The notes beneath the pieces are model-generated. The model saw only the letters and a program-made list of their open reading frames with translations. It was not told where the DNA came from and made no database searches. A stretch of 64,000 nt of DNA from contig CM051034.1 in assembly GCA_027627225.1 (NCBI GenBank), forward strand, positions 1,799,001-1,863,000. The letters are read 5' to 3'. The position numbers and the translations under genes were made by a program. The DNA is from Congeria kusceri. Lineage: Eukaryota > Mollusca > Bivalvia > Myida > Dreissenidae. This document shows, in pieces, positions 11,084 through 21,990 of this stretch (positions are counted from its first letter, which is position 1; each line of letters begins with the position of its first letter).

Positions 11084-11420
11084 TTTTTTTCTCTTCTTAA
11101 TCCTTTTCTTGTTATTATACTTGAGCTCTTTAGTTCCGATGTTTAATCCTGTCAAGCTAAGGCATTTAATGGCATACTTCCAAAAAAATTTACAAAAATC
11201 TGTGAACAAGCATCTTTAACCTTCCAAGAAAATTGCATTCAAATCCATCAGAACTTGTTTGCGTTAAGTTGCTATTATAAACTAAGATATAGACAGACAG
11301 ACAAACAAATGCCAGCAACAAATAAGTAAACAAGTAAAATAATCAGCAGCATTATAACAAGTTCTACGAGCATCAACAAGTGCAACAACAAAAGTAATTG
11401 TAGTTGTACCTTCACAAGTA
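11084..11420. other. Tail of the tRNA-derived element and plain DNA
   Basis: After the T-run the sequence is AT-rich. CTGTGAACAAGCATCTTTAA near 11199 may mark the end of the mobile unit. A short AGACAGACAGACAAAC run lies near 11290. Confidence 0.35.
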
Positions 11421-11698
11421 GTGGTAGTGGTAGTAGTTGTGGTGTTAATGTTAATTGTTAAAAGCAGCAGCAGTAGTAATAGTAGTAGTAGCAAAAGCAG
11501 GAGTAGCAGTCGCAGCAGCACAAGTAGCAGAAACAATAGCAGCGACAGCAGCAATAGTACCAGCAGCAGCTTTATAAGAAGTATTAGTATTAATAGCTGT
11601 ACGAGCAACAGCATTAGTCGCAGCAGCAGCTCCAGCAGTATGTGCAATAGCAGCACCAGTAGCTGTTGAGGTAGTAGTCGTAGCAGCAGCTGGCTCAT
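11421..11698. repeat. Imperfect AGC/AGT trinucleotide microsatellite
   Basis: About 280 bp of triplets, mostly AGC, AGT and GTA, with interruptions. Because the period is three, poly-Ser, poly-Leu and poly-Ala frames open on both strands (11282-11711). These are products of the repeat and not genes. Confidence 0.9.
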
Positions 11699-11998
11699 TT
11701 AACAAAATCATTATGTTATTCGATTAATGAAACTACATTTTTTATTTTTAGAATTTATTTTTATTTAATTTCATGTGTTATTTTTTCTTAATGTTAAATA
11801 TTGACGTCCTACTGTTTTAAATCGATTTAAAGTTTTTCAATCGGCATACAAGCCTGGCCAGACCAGAGGCACTGTCTACCGTACACTACCCTACACAACA
11901 CTAACCACACCTCTCTTCCAAGTCTCCCCACACTCTCACAGCAACTACACGTGCCGTCTGGTCGCCTTGTTTAGCCTACCCAAGTTTTATATTAATAT
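11699..11998. other. No recognised feature
   Basis: T-rich DNA followed by a C-rich patch (ACACCTCTCTTCCAAGTCTC, 11900-11940). TAGCCTACCCxAGTTTTATA occurs at about 11970 and again at about 12127, each time next to a TTA run. Confidence 0.35.
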
Positions 11999-11999
11999 T

Positions 12000-12310
12000 A
12001 TTTTTTTGTATTACTATTATTATTATTATTACTACTATTATTATTATTATTATTTTATTGAATTATTGAATTTATTTTATTTATTATTAATTTTATTTGC
12101 AGAATTGTGATTATTTGTATTGTTATAGCCTACCCTAGTTTTATATTATTATTATTATTATTATTTTATTATTATTATTATTATTATTATTATATGTTAT
12201 ATTGTAGCAACAGTATTTGGAACTACAGCAGAAGTACCTGTAGTAGCTACATCGGCAGTTTCAGCAGCAGTTGTAGCAGTTTAAACAGCATCAGCAGCAG
12301 CAGCAGCTAA
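12000..12310. repeat. TTA microsatellites and imperfect AGC tract
   Basis: TTA/ATT runs lie at about 12015-12060 and 12146-12195, with an imperfect AGC/AGT tract at about 12205-12310. The two TTA runs each follow the phrase TAGCCTACCCxAGTTTTATA, so this segment is a local duplication. Confidence 0.8.
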
Positions 12311-13443
12311 GGTCGATGTTAATGGAAGCATAATTAATGTTAGCAGACGTTATGATAGTGATAGATTGTTAGTGTAGTAAAAGTAGCTGTTGCTGTTGTA
12401 ATTGATGTTGTAGTTATAGCAATAAGTTAATTGTCATGGCCAAATATGTTGCTGGTTTGGTTGTGTTGTTGGCTGCTACTTAGTACTTGTAATGTTTCAT
12501 TAATTTGTATTTCATCTGTTCACGAATACAAAATATTTAACGTTCATATTGATGGGAATACTAAAACAAAGAAAGTCTAACACAGCTAAAATGTCAACGT
12601 GTAATTAAAGCCACAAAATCTGCATTAAGAATAAAAATAACTTTAAAAAATAGTGTTATGTGAACGTAATTAAGCATTCCCTCAACATAATTTTCTTCGT
12701 TCGTATACTATTCCGTAAACGTACGATTTAACAATTTTACTTAATAAAACAAAAACGCCAACCATGTAAACAATTGAATTGAACAATTCACCATTTAAAA
12801 AATGTTTAAATTTTGACGAGGCGTCAAAAGCTATATGCTTTTTTTTGGAAATTCTTGAATCTCTACATAAATGTGAATTGTTGAAAATGTTTATATTCAA
12901 TACGGATTCTGTGTCTTTAATCTTTAAAGCAAGCCATCAGTAACGTAGAAATAAATAATACACATTAACTAGTAACATGTTATTGTCACGTTGAATTGTT
13001 CAATTCCGAACAGCCTCAAATTGCATATAAATGTAAAACAAACAATTTTATTTCATGCTATGCGGTGAATGAGTGGAGAATACAAGTGAATGATAACCCG
13101 ATAATTTCACTCTGGGTCGAGTGAAGTGATAACGTTTGGTCATTTCACTCTTGGTTATATGGAACTACTTTTAACTTTGTATGTTTATTTTTTGAAAGTA
13201 TTTGAATACCCAATCGTCAGTGTAAACACTGGCCTTTTTAAACAACAGAAAACACACAGTAAAATTCAATACAAATATAATTAAGCGAGAACGACGCAGT
13301 AACAGTGGCACGATTTTCCCACCACAACAGTGATTGACAATTTTGGAATATTTATGACGTAATAATGCATAAAAACTTGTGACGCTCCAGCATATCTCGC
13401 TCATTTTATTATTTTTTGCTCAAAAGCATCAAATAAAAAGAAA
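12311..13443. other. No gene; one short inverted motif cluster
   Basis: AT-rich. At 13070-13160 there are short opposite-facing copies of TTTCACTC/GAGTGAA, which can form small hairpins. Minus-strand frames at 12682-12900 and 13171-13404 are unsupported. Confidence 0.35.
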
Positions 13444-13592
13444 ATTTGTTTAAGAAAGTGTAAGATCGTATTTTACTTCATTCGTGGTCATCGAAACTAG
13501 ATATTTTCACTTGTGGCTGCGCCACTCGTGAAAATATTGTTTCTATGACCACTCGTGACATAAAATAAGATCTTACACTGCATTAAACAAAT
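13444..13592. mobile_element. Near-perfect long palindrome (foldback/MITE)
   Basis: Two arms of about 70 bp meet at TGGCTGCGCCA. The left arm has GTGTAAGATCGTATTTTA, TCGTGGTCATCGAAAC and ATATTTTCACTTG. The right arm has the reverse complements, in order, with few mismatches. The outer ends are ATTTGTTTAA and TTAAACAAAT. It would form a 149 bp hairpin. It is typical of a hairpin MITE; no coding capacity. Confidence 0.85.
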
Positions 13593-14040
13593 ATCCTCTA
13601 TATCACAACTTTTGAATATCATAAATGCTGAAGTTGTAATAATTAACACGTCGAACGTATGATAGAACAAATATCTAAAGGAGTAAACACAAATTTTTAG
13701 CAATGATAAATTTTGCTATATTTTTAATAGACATGTTTCAATTCCTTTCCGTATTTACAATCCCATATTCTAATGTTACAAAAATGTTAAGAACATGTTC
13801 AATATGTAATGTTACTAGTCTAGAGTTGTCCTTTTCTTTGAACTATCGATCATGTGTTGTTCTTACATTTTCGAAGTGTTACACAATTAACTGTCGGATT
13901 TCCTATGACGCTTCGATCATGTGTTGTCCTTCAAGTGACAGTGTTCGATCACTTGTTGTTCTTCGAACTTTTTGGTCGAGACTCAGTTCTGTTTCTCTTT
14001 TAGGGTATTTCTGCAAAAAAGAATATAGATGAACACGAAT
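13593..14040. other. No recognised feature
   Basis: The phrase TCGATCAxxTGTTGTTCTT recurs loosely at about 13848, 13915 and 13950, suggesting a decayed short repeat. No gene is supported; the frame at 13703-14032 is not recognised. Confidence 0.35.
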
Positions 14041-14043
14041 TTC

Positions 14044-14116
14044 AACCATCATCAACATCATCATCATCATCAGCATCATCATCATCAGCAGCAGCAGTAC
14101 CACCACCACCGCCACT
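14044..14116. repeat. ATC/AGC/ACC trinucleotide microsatellite
   Basis: CATCATCATCATCATCAGC passes into CAGCAGCAG and then CCACCACCACC. Methionine- and leucine-rich frames across it are artefacts. Confidence 0.9.
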
Positions 14117-14354
14117 AGCACGTGCTACAAGACGAAGCCGTGCTTAATTATTAAACATTCACTTGATTATCAAATATTGTACCAACTTTAAATAGTGGAC
14201 GCCATTGCATGACATCGCATTCTTACAACTGTTTATAAACCTGCAAATTATTGACAAATGATCAATAGTTTTCTACAGGTAGTCTTCACATAAATTAAAC
14301 AAATGAAGCTATATTAAATGTGAATTCTTAAAAATTAAAAAAAGTTAACCTTTT

Positions 14355-14540
14355 TGTCGCCGGCATCGTCCGCTGGTTGTCTGCATCTCCTGTTGCTGTC
14401 GGCATCGTCCGCTGGTTGTCGCCTTCATCGTCTGATGTTTGTCGCCGGCATCGTCCGCTGGTTGTCGCCGGCATCGTCCCGTTTGTCGTCGGCAATGTCT
14501 TCTGTTTGTTGTCGGCATCAGGGTCTGGTTGTTAGTCTGC
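14355..14540. repeat. 23 bp minisatellite (TTGTCGCCGGCATCG type)
   Basis: About eight units of GGTTGTCGCCGGCATCGTCC-type sequence, with GTCTGCATC, GTCGGCATC and GTCGGCAATG variants. The monomer shares the core TTGTCxxCxGCATCG with the arrays at 15.97, 18.7, 19.97 and 20.9 kb. Confidence 0.85.
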
Positions 14541-14785
14541 AGTGAAATGTCATAATCATCACTACAGTCGGTAAAATGCAATCGAGAATCGTTATAAACA
14601 TGGATGAATCGATACAGGTAAATTAGATGACTTAAATACCGACAATTACTGCCAGTTTATATGTCGAAAATCACGATTCCCCTTAAGTATCTGTAAATGG
14701 ATTATCCTCTCATTAGCAACCAAACATAAATAGACTAAAGTATTAACATTACAATATCATACCTAACCATTAAAAAGGCACAATA

Positions 14786-14903
14786 ACGGTGTTCCGTTAG
14801 GGCCTCTCGTTGTTTCGTAATATCGACGTTTGGATTACAAGCGCGAGAACGCGAAAACACATACGACAGAGCGAACTCACGAGAAGCCCTAACGGAACAC
14901 CGT
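14786..14903. mobile_element. Small MITE with 25 bp terminal inverted repeats
   Basis: The left end ACGGTGTTCCGTTAGGGC continues to CTCTCGT. The right end is its reverse complement with one mismatch over 25 bp. The 118 bp element contains GCGCGAGAACGCGAAAAC and no frame of interest. Confidence 0.85.
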
Positions 14904-15580
14904 ACACTATGACCACCATCATAATTATTTGTAAGTATCGTTGCATACATTTTTTCGACTCAACGATCTTATTCAACTTTTAAACTTTCAAATAGTCTAA
15001 CCAAATTGTTTAACAAAAGTAGAGCATTAGTCCTGAATAATTATGTTATTAATACATTCGTAAACCGCTGTTATTCCGATGTTAAACTGCGCATAAAAGA
15101 AAACGTTAAAACTTAAAGCTTGTCATTTGCTTTTAGCCACACTGGAATCATTTGTAAAACCTTCGAGTTACTAAAACGGTTTATTTTATTTACCTGCACC
15201 GTTTATTTCTATAAAGTGATACTGCGCCCCAACAGTTAGTGGTTTTGCGACTAGAACAGCTTCGTCGGTGGCTGGTAAGACCAATGAGGAAGTGACAGCT
15301 TCTGCTGCACAATGCAGTTAGTCGTGGGGGGCCGACTGTCCGTGTGTGCGTGCCTTCAGTCTGTCTCTCCTTTCTTCTGTCAGGTTCAAGACTTGAAACA
15401 TATAAGTAACTTTTATGACAGTAACAACGAGCAGCTGAGAAAATGCAGCACATTCCATTTTTTGTTGTACAGCACAAACTTCAAAACACTGTATTCGTAT
15501 GCGTTTACGCAAACGGTTAAAACTTATTGAAATGAACAAAGGCATGAAGCGTAATTGTTAATTGCAGTTAACATAACACG
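14904..15580. other. No recognised feature
   Basis: AT-rich, with a GC-richer island at about 15225-15380. Minus frames at 15190-15477 and 15318-15545 overlap the island but show no recognisable motif or clear splice sites. Confidence 0.35.
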
Positions 15581-15599
15581 GTGTTTTTTTAATATTTCC

Positions 15600-15964
15600 G
15601 AGGTACATAACAAAATTTTACTTGTACGTCAAATCTATTCAGTTTAATTCTTAATTTTTGTACAGTCGCTATGACATGTGGGTGTAAAGCATACCGGTAT
15701 GTGAATTGCGCTGAAGGAAAATAGACTATTGCTACAATGAATCAGCTGTCCAGCTGTCCTAGAACAGTCTCCTACGCATGCGCACCGAGTAAGTGGGGAC
15801 AGTGGATGGAGCTGGTCGGCGTCGAGCTCCGATTGTCGTCTGCCATCATGCTCGCGTACGTGTAAATACAAATAATAATAATATTTTTATTATCTTGTAA
15901 TAGCGATTTGTCATTTTAATGGAATACTGAAATACAGAAGAATGAAAACAATTCGGTTGTCTTC
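15600..15964. other. Leader region of the 15.97 kb minisatellite
   Basis: Contains TACGCATGCGCACCG (a GCGCATGC-type palindrome), TCGAGCTCCGATTGTCGTC and AATATTTTTATTATC. The order GCATGCG, then TCGAGxTCCG, then a minisatellite is repeated before the array at 20.89 kb, so this is probably a diverged copy of the same leader. Confidence 0.5.
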
Positions 15965-17786
15965 TGAATCAAAATCTGGTTCTTGTCTGCATCGAGTTCT
16001 GGTCGTCCTCATCGGGTTTGGTTGTTAGTTCTACATGTCTGTTTGTTGTGTGCATCGTGGTCTGTTTGTTGTCTGCATCGTGGTCTGTTTATTATCTGCA
16101 TCGCGGTCTGTTTGTTGTTGGCATCTGAGTCTAATTGTTGTCAGCATCGTGGACTGTTTTTTTGTCAGCATCGTGGTCCGTTTGTTGCCTGCATCCGTGG
16201 TCTGTTTGTTGTCTGCATCGTGGTCTGTTTGTTGTCAGCATCATGGTCGTCAGCATCGTGGTCTGTTTGTTGTCTTCATCGTGGTCTGTTTGCTGTCTGC
16301 ATCGTGGTCTGTTTGTCAGCATCATGGTTGTCAGCATCGTGGTATGTTTGTTGTCTTCATCGTGGTCTGTTTTTTGTCTGCATCATGGTTTGCTTGTTGG
16401 CTGCATATGGTCTGTTTGTTGTCTTTTATCTGGTCTGTTTGTTGTCAGCATCGTGGTCTGTTTGTTGTCAGCATCGTGGTTTGTTTGTTTTCAGCATCGT
16501 GGTCTGTTTGTTGTCTGCATCGTGGTTTGTTTGTTGTCTGCATCGTTGCCTCTTTGTTGTCTGCATCGTGGTTTGTTTGTTGTCTGAATCGTGGTATGTT
16601 TGATGTCTTTTTCTGCTCTGTTTTTTTTCTTCATATGGTCTGTTAGTTGTCAGCGTCATGGTATGTTTGTTGTCTTCATCGTTGCCTGGCTGTTGTCTTC
16701 ATCACGTCTGCATCGTGGTCCATTTGTTGCTGCATCTGAGTTTAATTGTTGTCAGCATCGTGGTCTGTTTTTGTCAGCATCGTGGTTCGTTTGTTGTCTA
16801 CATGGTGGTCTGTTTGTTGTATGCATCGTGGTCTGTTTGTTGTATGCATCGTGGTCTGTTTGTTGTCAGCATCGTGGTCTGTTTGTTGTCAGCATCGTGA
16901 TCTGTTTGTTATCAGCATCGTGGTCTGATTGTTGTCAGCATCGTGGTCTGTTTGTTATCAGCATCGTGGTCTGTTTGTTGTCAGCATCGTGGTCTGTGTG
17001 TTGTCTTTATCTGGTCTGTTTGTTGTCAGCATCAAGATCCGTTTGTTGTCAGCATCGTGGTCTGTTTGTTGTCAGCATCGTTGTTTTTTTGTTGTCAGCA
17101 TCATGGTTTGTTTGTTGTCAGCATCGTAGTATGTTTCTTATCTTTATCTGGTCGGTTTTTTGTCTTCATATGGTCTGTTCGTTGATAGCATCATTGTCTG
17201 TTTGTTGTTTTCATCGTTGCCTGGCTTTCGTCTTGATCATGGTTTGCTTGTTGTCAGCGACATGGTCTTTTTGTTGTCCGCATCATGGTCTGTTTGTTGT
17301 CTGCATCGTGATCTTTTTGATGTCAGCAATGCGGTCTGTTTGTTGCCTGCATCGTGATCTGTTTGTTGTCTGCATCGTTGACTGTTTCTTGCCTTCATCG
17401 TGGTCTGTTTGTTGTCTTCATTTTGGTCTGTTTGTTGTCTTCATCGTGGTCTGTCTGTTGTCTGCATCATAGTCTGCTTGTTGTCTGCATCGTGGTCTGT
17501 TTCTTGATTGCAACGTGGTCTGTTTGTTGTCTGCATCGTAATATGTTTGTTGTCTGCATCATGGTCTGTTTGTTGTCTGCATAATGGTCTGTTTTTTGTC
17601 TGCATCGTGGTCTGTTTGTTGTTTGCATCGTGATCTTTTTGATGTCAGCGGGTCTGTTTGTCGTCTGCATCGTAATCTGTTTGTTGTCAGCATCGTAGTC
17701 TGTATGTTGTCTGCATCGTGGTCTGTATGTTGTCTGCATCGTGGTCTTTATGTTGTCTGCATCGTGGTCTAGTTGTTGTCTGTTGA
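15965..17786. repeat. 24 bp minisatellite array (GTTTGTTGTCTGCATCG type)
   Basis: About 1.8 kb, which is about 75 units at 24 bp. The consensus is GTTTGTTGTCTGCATCG followed by TGGTCT. Variants alternate CTGCATCG, CAGCATCG and CTTCATCG. The period is divisible by three and lacks stops, so frames of up to 293 codons open on the plus strand, repeating VCLLSASWS. These are not genes. The first units (TTGTCTGCATCGAGTTCTGG) resemble the single-copy seeds nearby. Confidence 0.95.
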
Positions 17787-19830
17787 AAAACGCTGCTACA
17801 TTGGCTAATTTATTGCTGAAATTATTTGCAATTGGAACACATTTTAAACGAAAATATTGTATGACATTTAGATATATTTCTGCAATACAAAACAATATGC
17901 TTCTGTTTTTATTGCCACCATAACAACAGTACTTTCATTGCGAGTGTATTGATTTTTACTGCCATTAATTTGTTTTATTAAATTTGAAATTTCTGAAACT
18001 TTTTAAATCACTGAAATTTCTCATCTTTACAGTTACTATTCCGCAAAACAAGTATTTTAATATATAACCTCGTGATTAAAAGGGTGAATACAGTTTAACA
18101 TAAAACAAACTTGTTACCGTTCATGCTAGTCAAATCTCTTGTTTTCCGTTGCCATGTTGTTGTCATCCATTGGTTTCCTGCGCATTGTCGTCATTGAGGT
18201 ATGGTCATCATCTTCATTCAGCTCGGTTTGTCGTCTGCATCGTTTGGAAGAAGACTGTTTCTTACCTCCATAATCTGAAAGAAGGCCGTATTTCAAATTG
18301 ATCTTCTGCTAAATGAAAAAAATTATCATAATGGTCTCTGGCTTGAAAGGTTTGTTGTTCTAACCGACACGTCTCCAGTCTATTTCATGAGTCGTAAAAC
18401 CGGATTACTTAAACATTTAAACAGGTAATATACAGACAGCATGTGCTTTTGTCCTAAACGGGAATGCATTTATTGTATATAACGGGTGACTGCAATCCAG
18501 TGAGATTCATATATTTAACAGTTTAAATTTTGAAAATAGAGGCAAGCATCTTTTAAATGGGGCGAGAATTGAAACATCGGAATCCTATACTTTGGGATCC
18601 TATAAAGTTGTAATTTACTGCTTTCTAACCTAAAAATAAAACTTAGCTCGTGGTTCGTTGTCATTCATTGTCGACTGAATTTGGCTTCTGGTTGTCGTCT
18701 GTCTCAAACTCCGATTGTCGTCTGCATTTTGCCCGGAATGTCGTCTGCATCGTGCCCGGAATGTCGTCTGCATCGCGCCCAGAATGTCGTCTGCATCTAG
18801 CTAGGATGTCGTCTGCATAGAGCTCTTGTTGACTTAAGCATCGCCTAAAAATTATAATCAACAGTTTAAGAATTTAACGTGTTATCGTCGCCATCCACTG
18901 TCGTCTGCACCAAGATCGAGTTGTCGTCCGCATGGAGCCAAACGACACTTTTGCAGTATATCAATCACTTGAAAAATACGTTTTGTGACACGCTGGAAAA
19001 AAAAAAATATATATATAATTTATTTTATATTGTTATTGCATGCCACATTTTTGTTTTATATGACATTGTGTTCCTTGATATAGAACATTAATTTACAGTT
19101 TATTATTACTTGTATTGTAATTATTATAATTTACGCAAACGGCAACTAAAACTTTGGACGCAAGTATGTTAAAGGTTTTGTCAACCCCAATGTTTTGATC
19201 ATCAAAAAAGAGTGGTATTTATTCCTTTGAACTCCAAGGTCATGACCCTGACAAACCCGACGGCAGGGCGGGGGCGCCCTTTCCATCTTGGCGCCTGGTT
19301 TGACCGGGCCTTGGATTGAGAATTCACAGAAACAAACACTCCTCTTTTCCGACTTTTAAATTAATTAATATAGTTAAAATAAAAAATTAATAATAAGAAA
19401 ATGTCACCATTTCTAGTTAAAATTTATTAAACATTTTCAGGAAATAATGTTTTGTTTTTTTTAATTTGAGAAGCAGTGACTTTAATACAAACTTAGGCTT
19501 GCAAATTACGTACATACGTGATGCCGTCATAACTTATCGGATCCTGGTTTCCAATAGCAACCAGTCTCTTTCCCGCGATCGTTTGGAAACAGAAGCAGCG
19601 TCGAAGCGAGAAATGCGTTTGCACGAGATCGATGAAACTTGTCAACTTCGCGGCCCGGAACCGGAAGAAAGCGTCTATAGGAGACCGATGAACGCTGTAT
19701 TTTTGCATCACATGACATATAAATGTGGAGGTTTGAAACAAGCAATTATTTCTGTATTAAAAAAAAGAACTGACATTTTTATCAGGAGTATTGAACTAAA
19801 ACTATTATTTTGTCTTGTGCCAAAATAAAA
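17787..19830. repeat. Segmental duplication, copy A (about 2 kb)
   Basis: Shares ordered landmarks with 21991-23850. These are CCATTGGTTTCCTGCGCAT (18167), a TTGTCGTCTGCATCG seed (about 18229), GGGGGCGCCCTTTCCATC (19270), GTTTGGAAACAGAAGCA (about 19582) and GCACGAGATCGATGAAAC (19621). The offset to copy B is 4.0-4.2 kb. The open frame at 19466-19828 crosses the best-conserved part, but I see no protein family, and copy B does not obviously keep it open. Confidence 0.75.
18695..18840. repeat. 23 bp minisatellite (GAATGTCGTCTGCATCG type)
   Basis: About six units of CCCGGAATGTCGTCTGCATC-type sequence. The core is the same as in the 14.4 and 16 kb arrays but with a different second half. It is embedded in segmental copy A. 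The corresponding place in copy B (about 22730-22800) has only degenerate TTGTCGACTG and CATCGAxCTCTG traces. Confidence 0.85.
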
Positions 19831-19965
19831 TAATATTGTACTGCCGTTTGAAAAGCAGGAAAATATATTGTATAGCAAACAATAGCAAACTGCATCGAGT
19901 TCCGGCTGTCCACTGCACCGTATACAGATCGTCTAATTCGAAGTGTGTTGTCGCGGCCAGGGGGT

Positions 19966-20536
19966 ATGATTGTCCTCGGCAGCGGGGTGTAATTGTCCTC
20001 GGCAACAGGGCATGATTGTCTTCGGCAACGTGGTATTGTTGTTGGCAACGGCGTGTTGTTGTCCTCGGCAACGTGGTGTGGTTGTCCTCGGCAACGGGGT
20101 GTTGTTGTCCTCGGCAACAGGATGTGGTTGTCCTCTGCAACGTGGTGTGGTTGTCCTCGGCAACGGTGTGTGATTGCCCTCTGTAACGGGGTGTGATTGT
20201 CCTCGACAACAGGGTGTGATTGTCCTCGGCAACGGGGTGTGTTTGTCCTCGGCAACGGGGTGTGGTTGTCGTCGGCAACAAAGGGGTGTGGTTGTCATGG
20301 CCAACGGGGTAAGGTTGTCGTCGGCAACAACGGGTTGTGGTTGTCATGACCAACGGGGTAAGGTTGGCCTCAGCAATGGGGTGTGGTTTTCGTCGGTTGT
20401 CGTGGGTTTTGTTGGCAACGGGGTGTTGTTTTTGTTCATGTTGTTAACAGCGGGTATGTGGTTGTCCTTGGTAACGGGGTGTAATTGTCGTCGGCAACGG
20501 GGTGTCGTTGTCCTCGGTAACAATGTATGGTTGTCC
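19966..20536. repeat. 23 bp minisatellite (TTGTCCTCGGCAACGGGG type)
   Basis: About 24 units of GGTTGTCCTCGGCAACGGGG plus TGT. Variants have GTCGTCGGCAAC and GTTGTTGGCAAC. Preceded by a leader with CAGGAAAATATATTGTA and GCATCGAGTTCCGG. Open frames on both strands (for example 19782-20255, minus) are repeat artefacts. Confidence 0.95.
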
Positions 20537-20889
20537 TAATAATATATATTATTGTTTACACAAATGTTTTAATGTTTTAACCTTAAAGAATTACTGACGA
20601 TTTTATCTGGATTATTTAAATGAAATCAGAAAATAATGCATTAGGGTTTTTTCTTCCGCCAAAACAAAGTAACATTGTATTACCGTACGAATAGCAGGAA
20701 AATATATTGTACACTACACAACATATGATCAAAATTTACGGTATTTGTTCTTACGTTCTGTTGTATTGTTGTTGCCCTATTGTACTGAACTGGTCGATTG
20801 CGCATGCGTCATTGTATGTCGTCTTCATCGAGTTCCGGCCGTCAAGTGAAATGAACAAAATTCGTATAGATCGACGTTTGTTCGTGCTG
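20537..20889. other. Leader of the second GGCAACGGGG array
   Basis: Repeats landmarks of 19815-19965 in order: AACATTGTATTACCGT, then GCAGGAAAATATATTGTA, then CATCGAGTTCCGGCCGTC. TTGCGCATGCGTCATTG at about 20798 is the GCGCATGC palindrome also seen in other leaders. This shows the leader plus array was duplicated. Confidence 0.7.
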
Positions 20890-21990
20890 TGGTTGTCCTT
20901 GGCAACAGGGTGCAGTTGTCCTCGGCAACGTGGTGTAGTTGGCCACGGCAACGGGTTGTGGTTATCCTTGGAAACAGGGTTTGGTTGTCTTCGGCAACCT
21001 GGTGGTGTTGTCCTCTGCAACGGGATGTGTTTGTCTCGGCAATGCGGTGAAGTTGTCGTCGGCAACGGGGTGTGGTTGATCACGAGAACGGCGTGTAGTT
21101 GTCCGTCGGCAACAGGGTGTGCTCTTCTTCGGCAACGGGGTGTGGTTGTCTTCGGCAACGGGGTGTAGTTGACTTCGGCAACGGGGTATGGTTGTCTAAG
21201 TAACGCGGTGTGCTTGTCCTAGGCAACGGGTTGTTGTTGCTGGTAACAGGTTGTTGTTGTCCCCGGTAACGCGGAGTTGTTGTTGTTGACAACGGGATGT
21301 GGTTGTCCTTGGAAACGGGTTGTTATTGGCCTCGGCAATGAGGTGTTGTTGTTGGCAACGGGATGTTGTTGTTGGCAAACGGGTGCTGTTATTGTTGGTA
21401 ACGAGGTGTTGTTTTCCTCTGTAACAGGGTGTTGTTTTTGTTGGTAAAGGGGTTTGGTTGTCCTCTGCAACGTGGATTTTGTCTTCGGCAACAGGGTGTT
21501 GTTGTTATTGGTAACGGGGTGTTGTTGTTGGCAACGGGGTGTTGTTGTTGGCAACGGAAAGTTGTTGTCCTAGGCAACGGGAGTCGTTGTTGTTGGCAAC
21601 GGGTGTTGTTGTTGGCAACGGGTGTTGCTGTTGTTTGCAACGGGGATGTTATAGTCCTCGGTAACGGGTGTTGTTGTTGGCAACGGGGTGTTGTCGTCGG
21701 CAACGGGGTGTGGTTGTCCTCTGCAACGGGGTCTGGTTGTTGTTGGCAACGGGGTGTGGTTTTCCTCTGCAACGGGGTGTGGTTGTTGTTGGCAATGCGG
21801 TGTGGTTGATGCTGGCAACGGGGACAGGTTGTTGTTGGCAACGGGATATGGTTGTACTCGGCAACGGGATGTTGTTGTTGGCAACGGGGTAAAGTTGTTG
21901 TTGGCGACGGGGTGTGTTGTTGTTGGCAACGGGGTGTGGTTGTTGTTGGCAACGGGGTGTGGTTTTCCTCGGCAACGGGGCGTTGTTGTG
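20890..21990. repeat. 23-24 bp minisatellite, GTTGTTGGCAACGGGG type
   Basis: About 47 units. The left half is like 19966-20536 (GTTGTCCTCGGCAACG). The right half shifts to TGTTGTTGTTGGCAACGGGG. This gradual change along the array suggests local amplification of variants. Frames of up to 226 codons on the minus strand (PTTTPRCQQQHP type) are artefacts. Confidence 0.95.

Noticed and set aside
11282..11711. Poly-Leu, poly-Ser and poly-Ala frames
   Set aside because: Translations of an AGC/AGT microsatellite.
16591..17472. Open frame of 293 codons, cysteine- and serine-rich repeats
   Set aside because: The 24 bp minisatellite has a period divisible by three and no stop codons, so several frames stay open together. 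There is no splice context or non-repeat domain.
19466..19828. 120-codon frame in the best-conserved part of segmental copy A
   Set aside because: Conservation is between duplicated DNA copies. The frame is not obviously kept in copy B, and there is no known domain.
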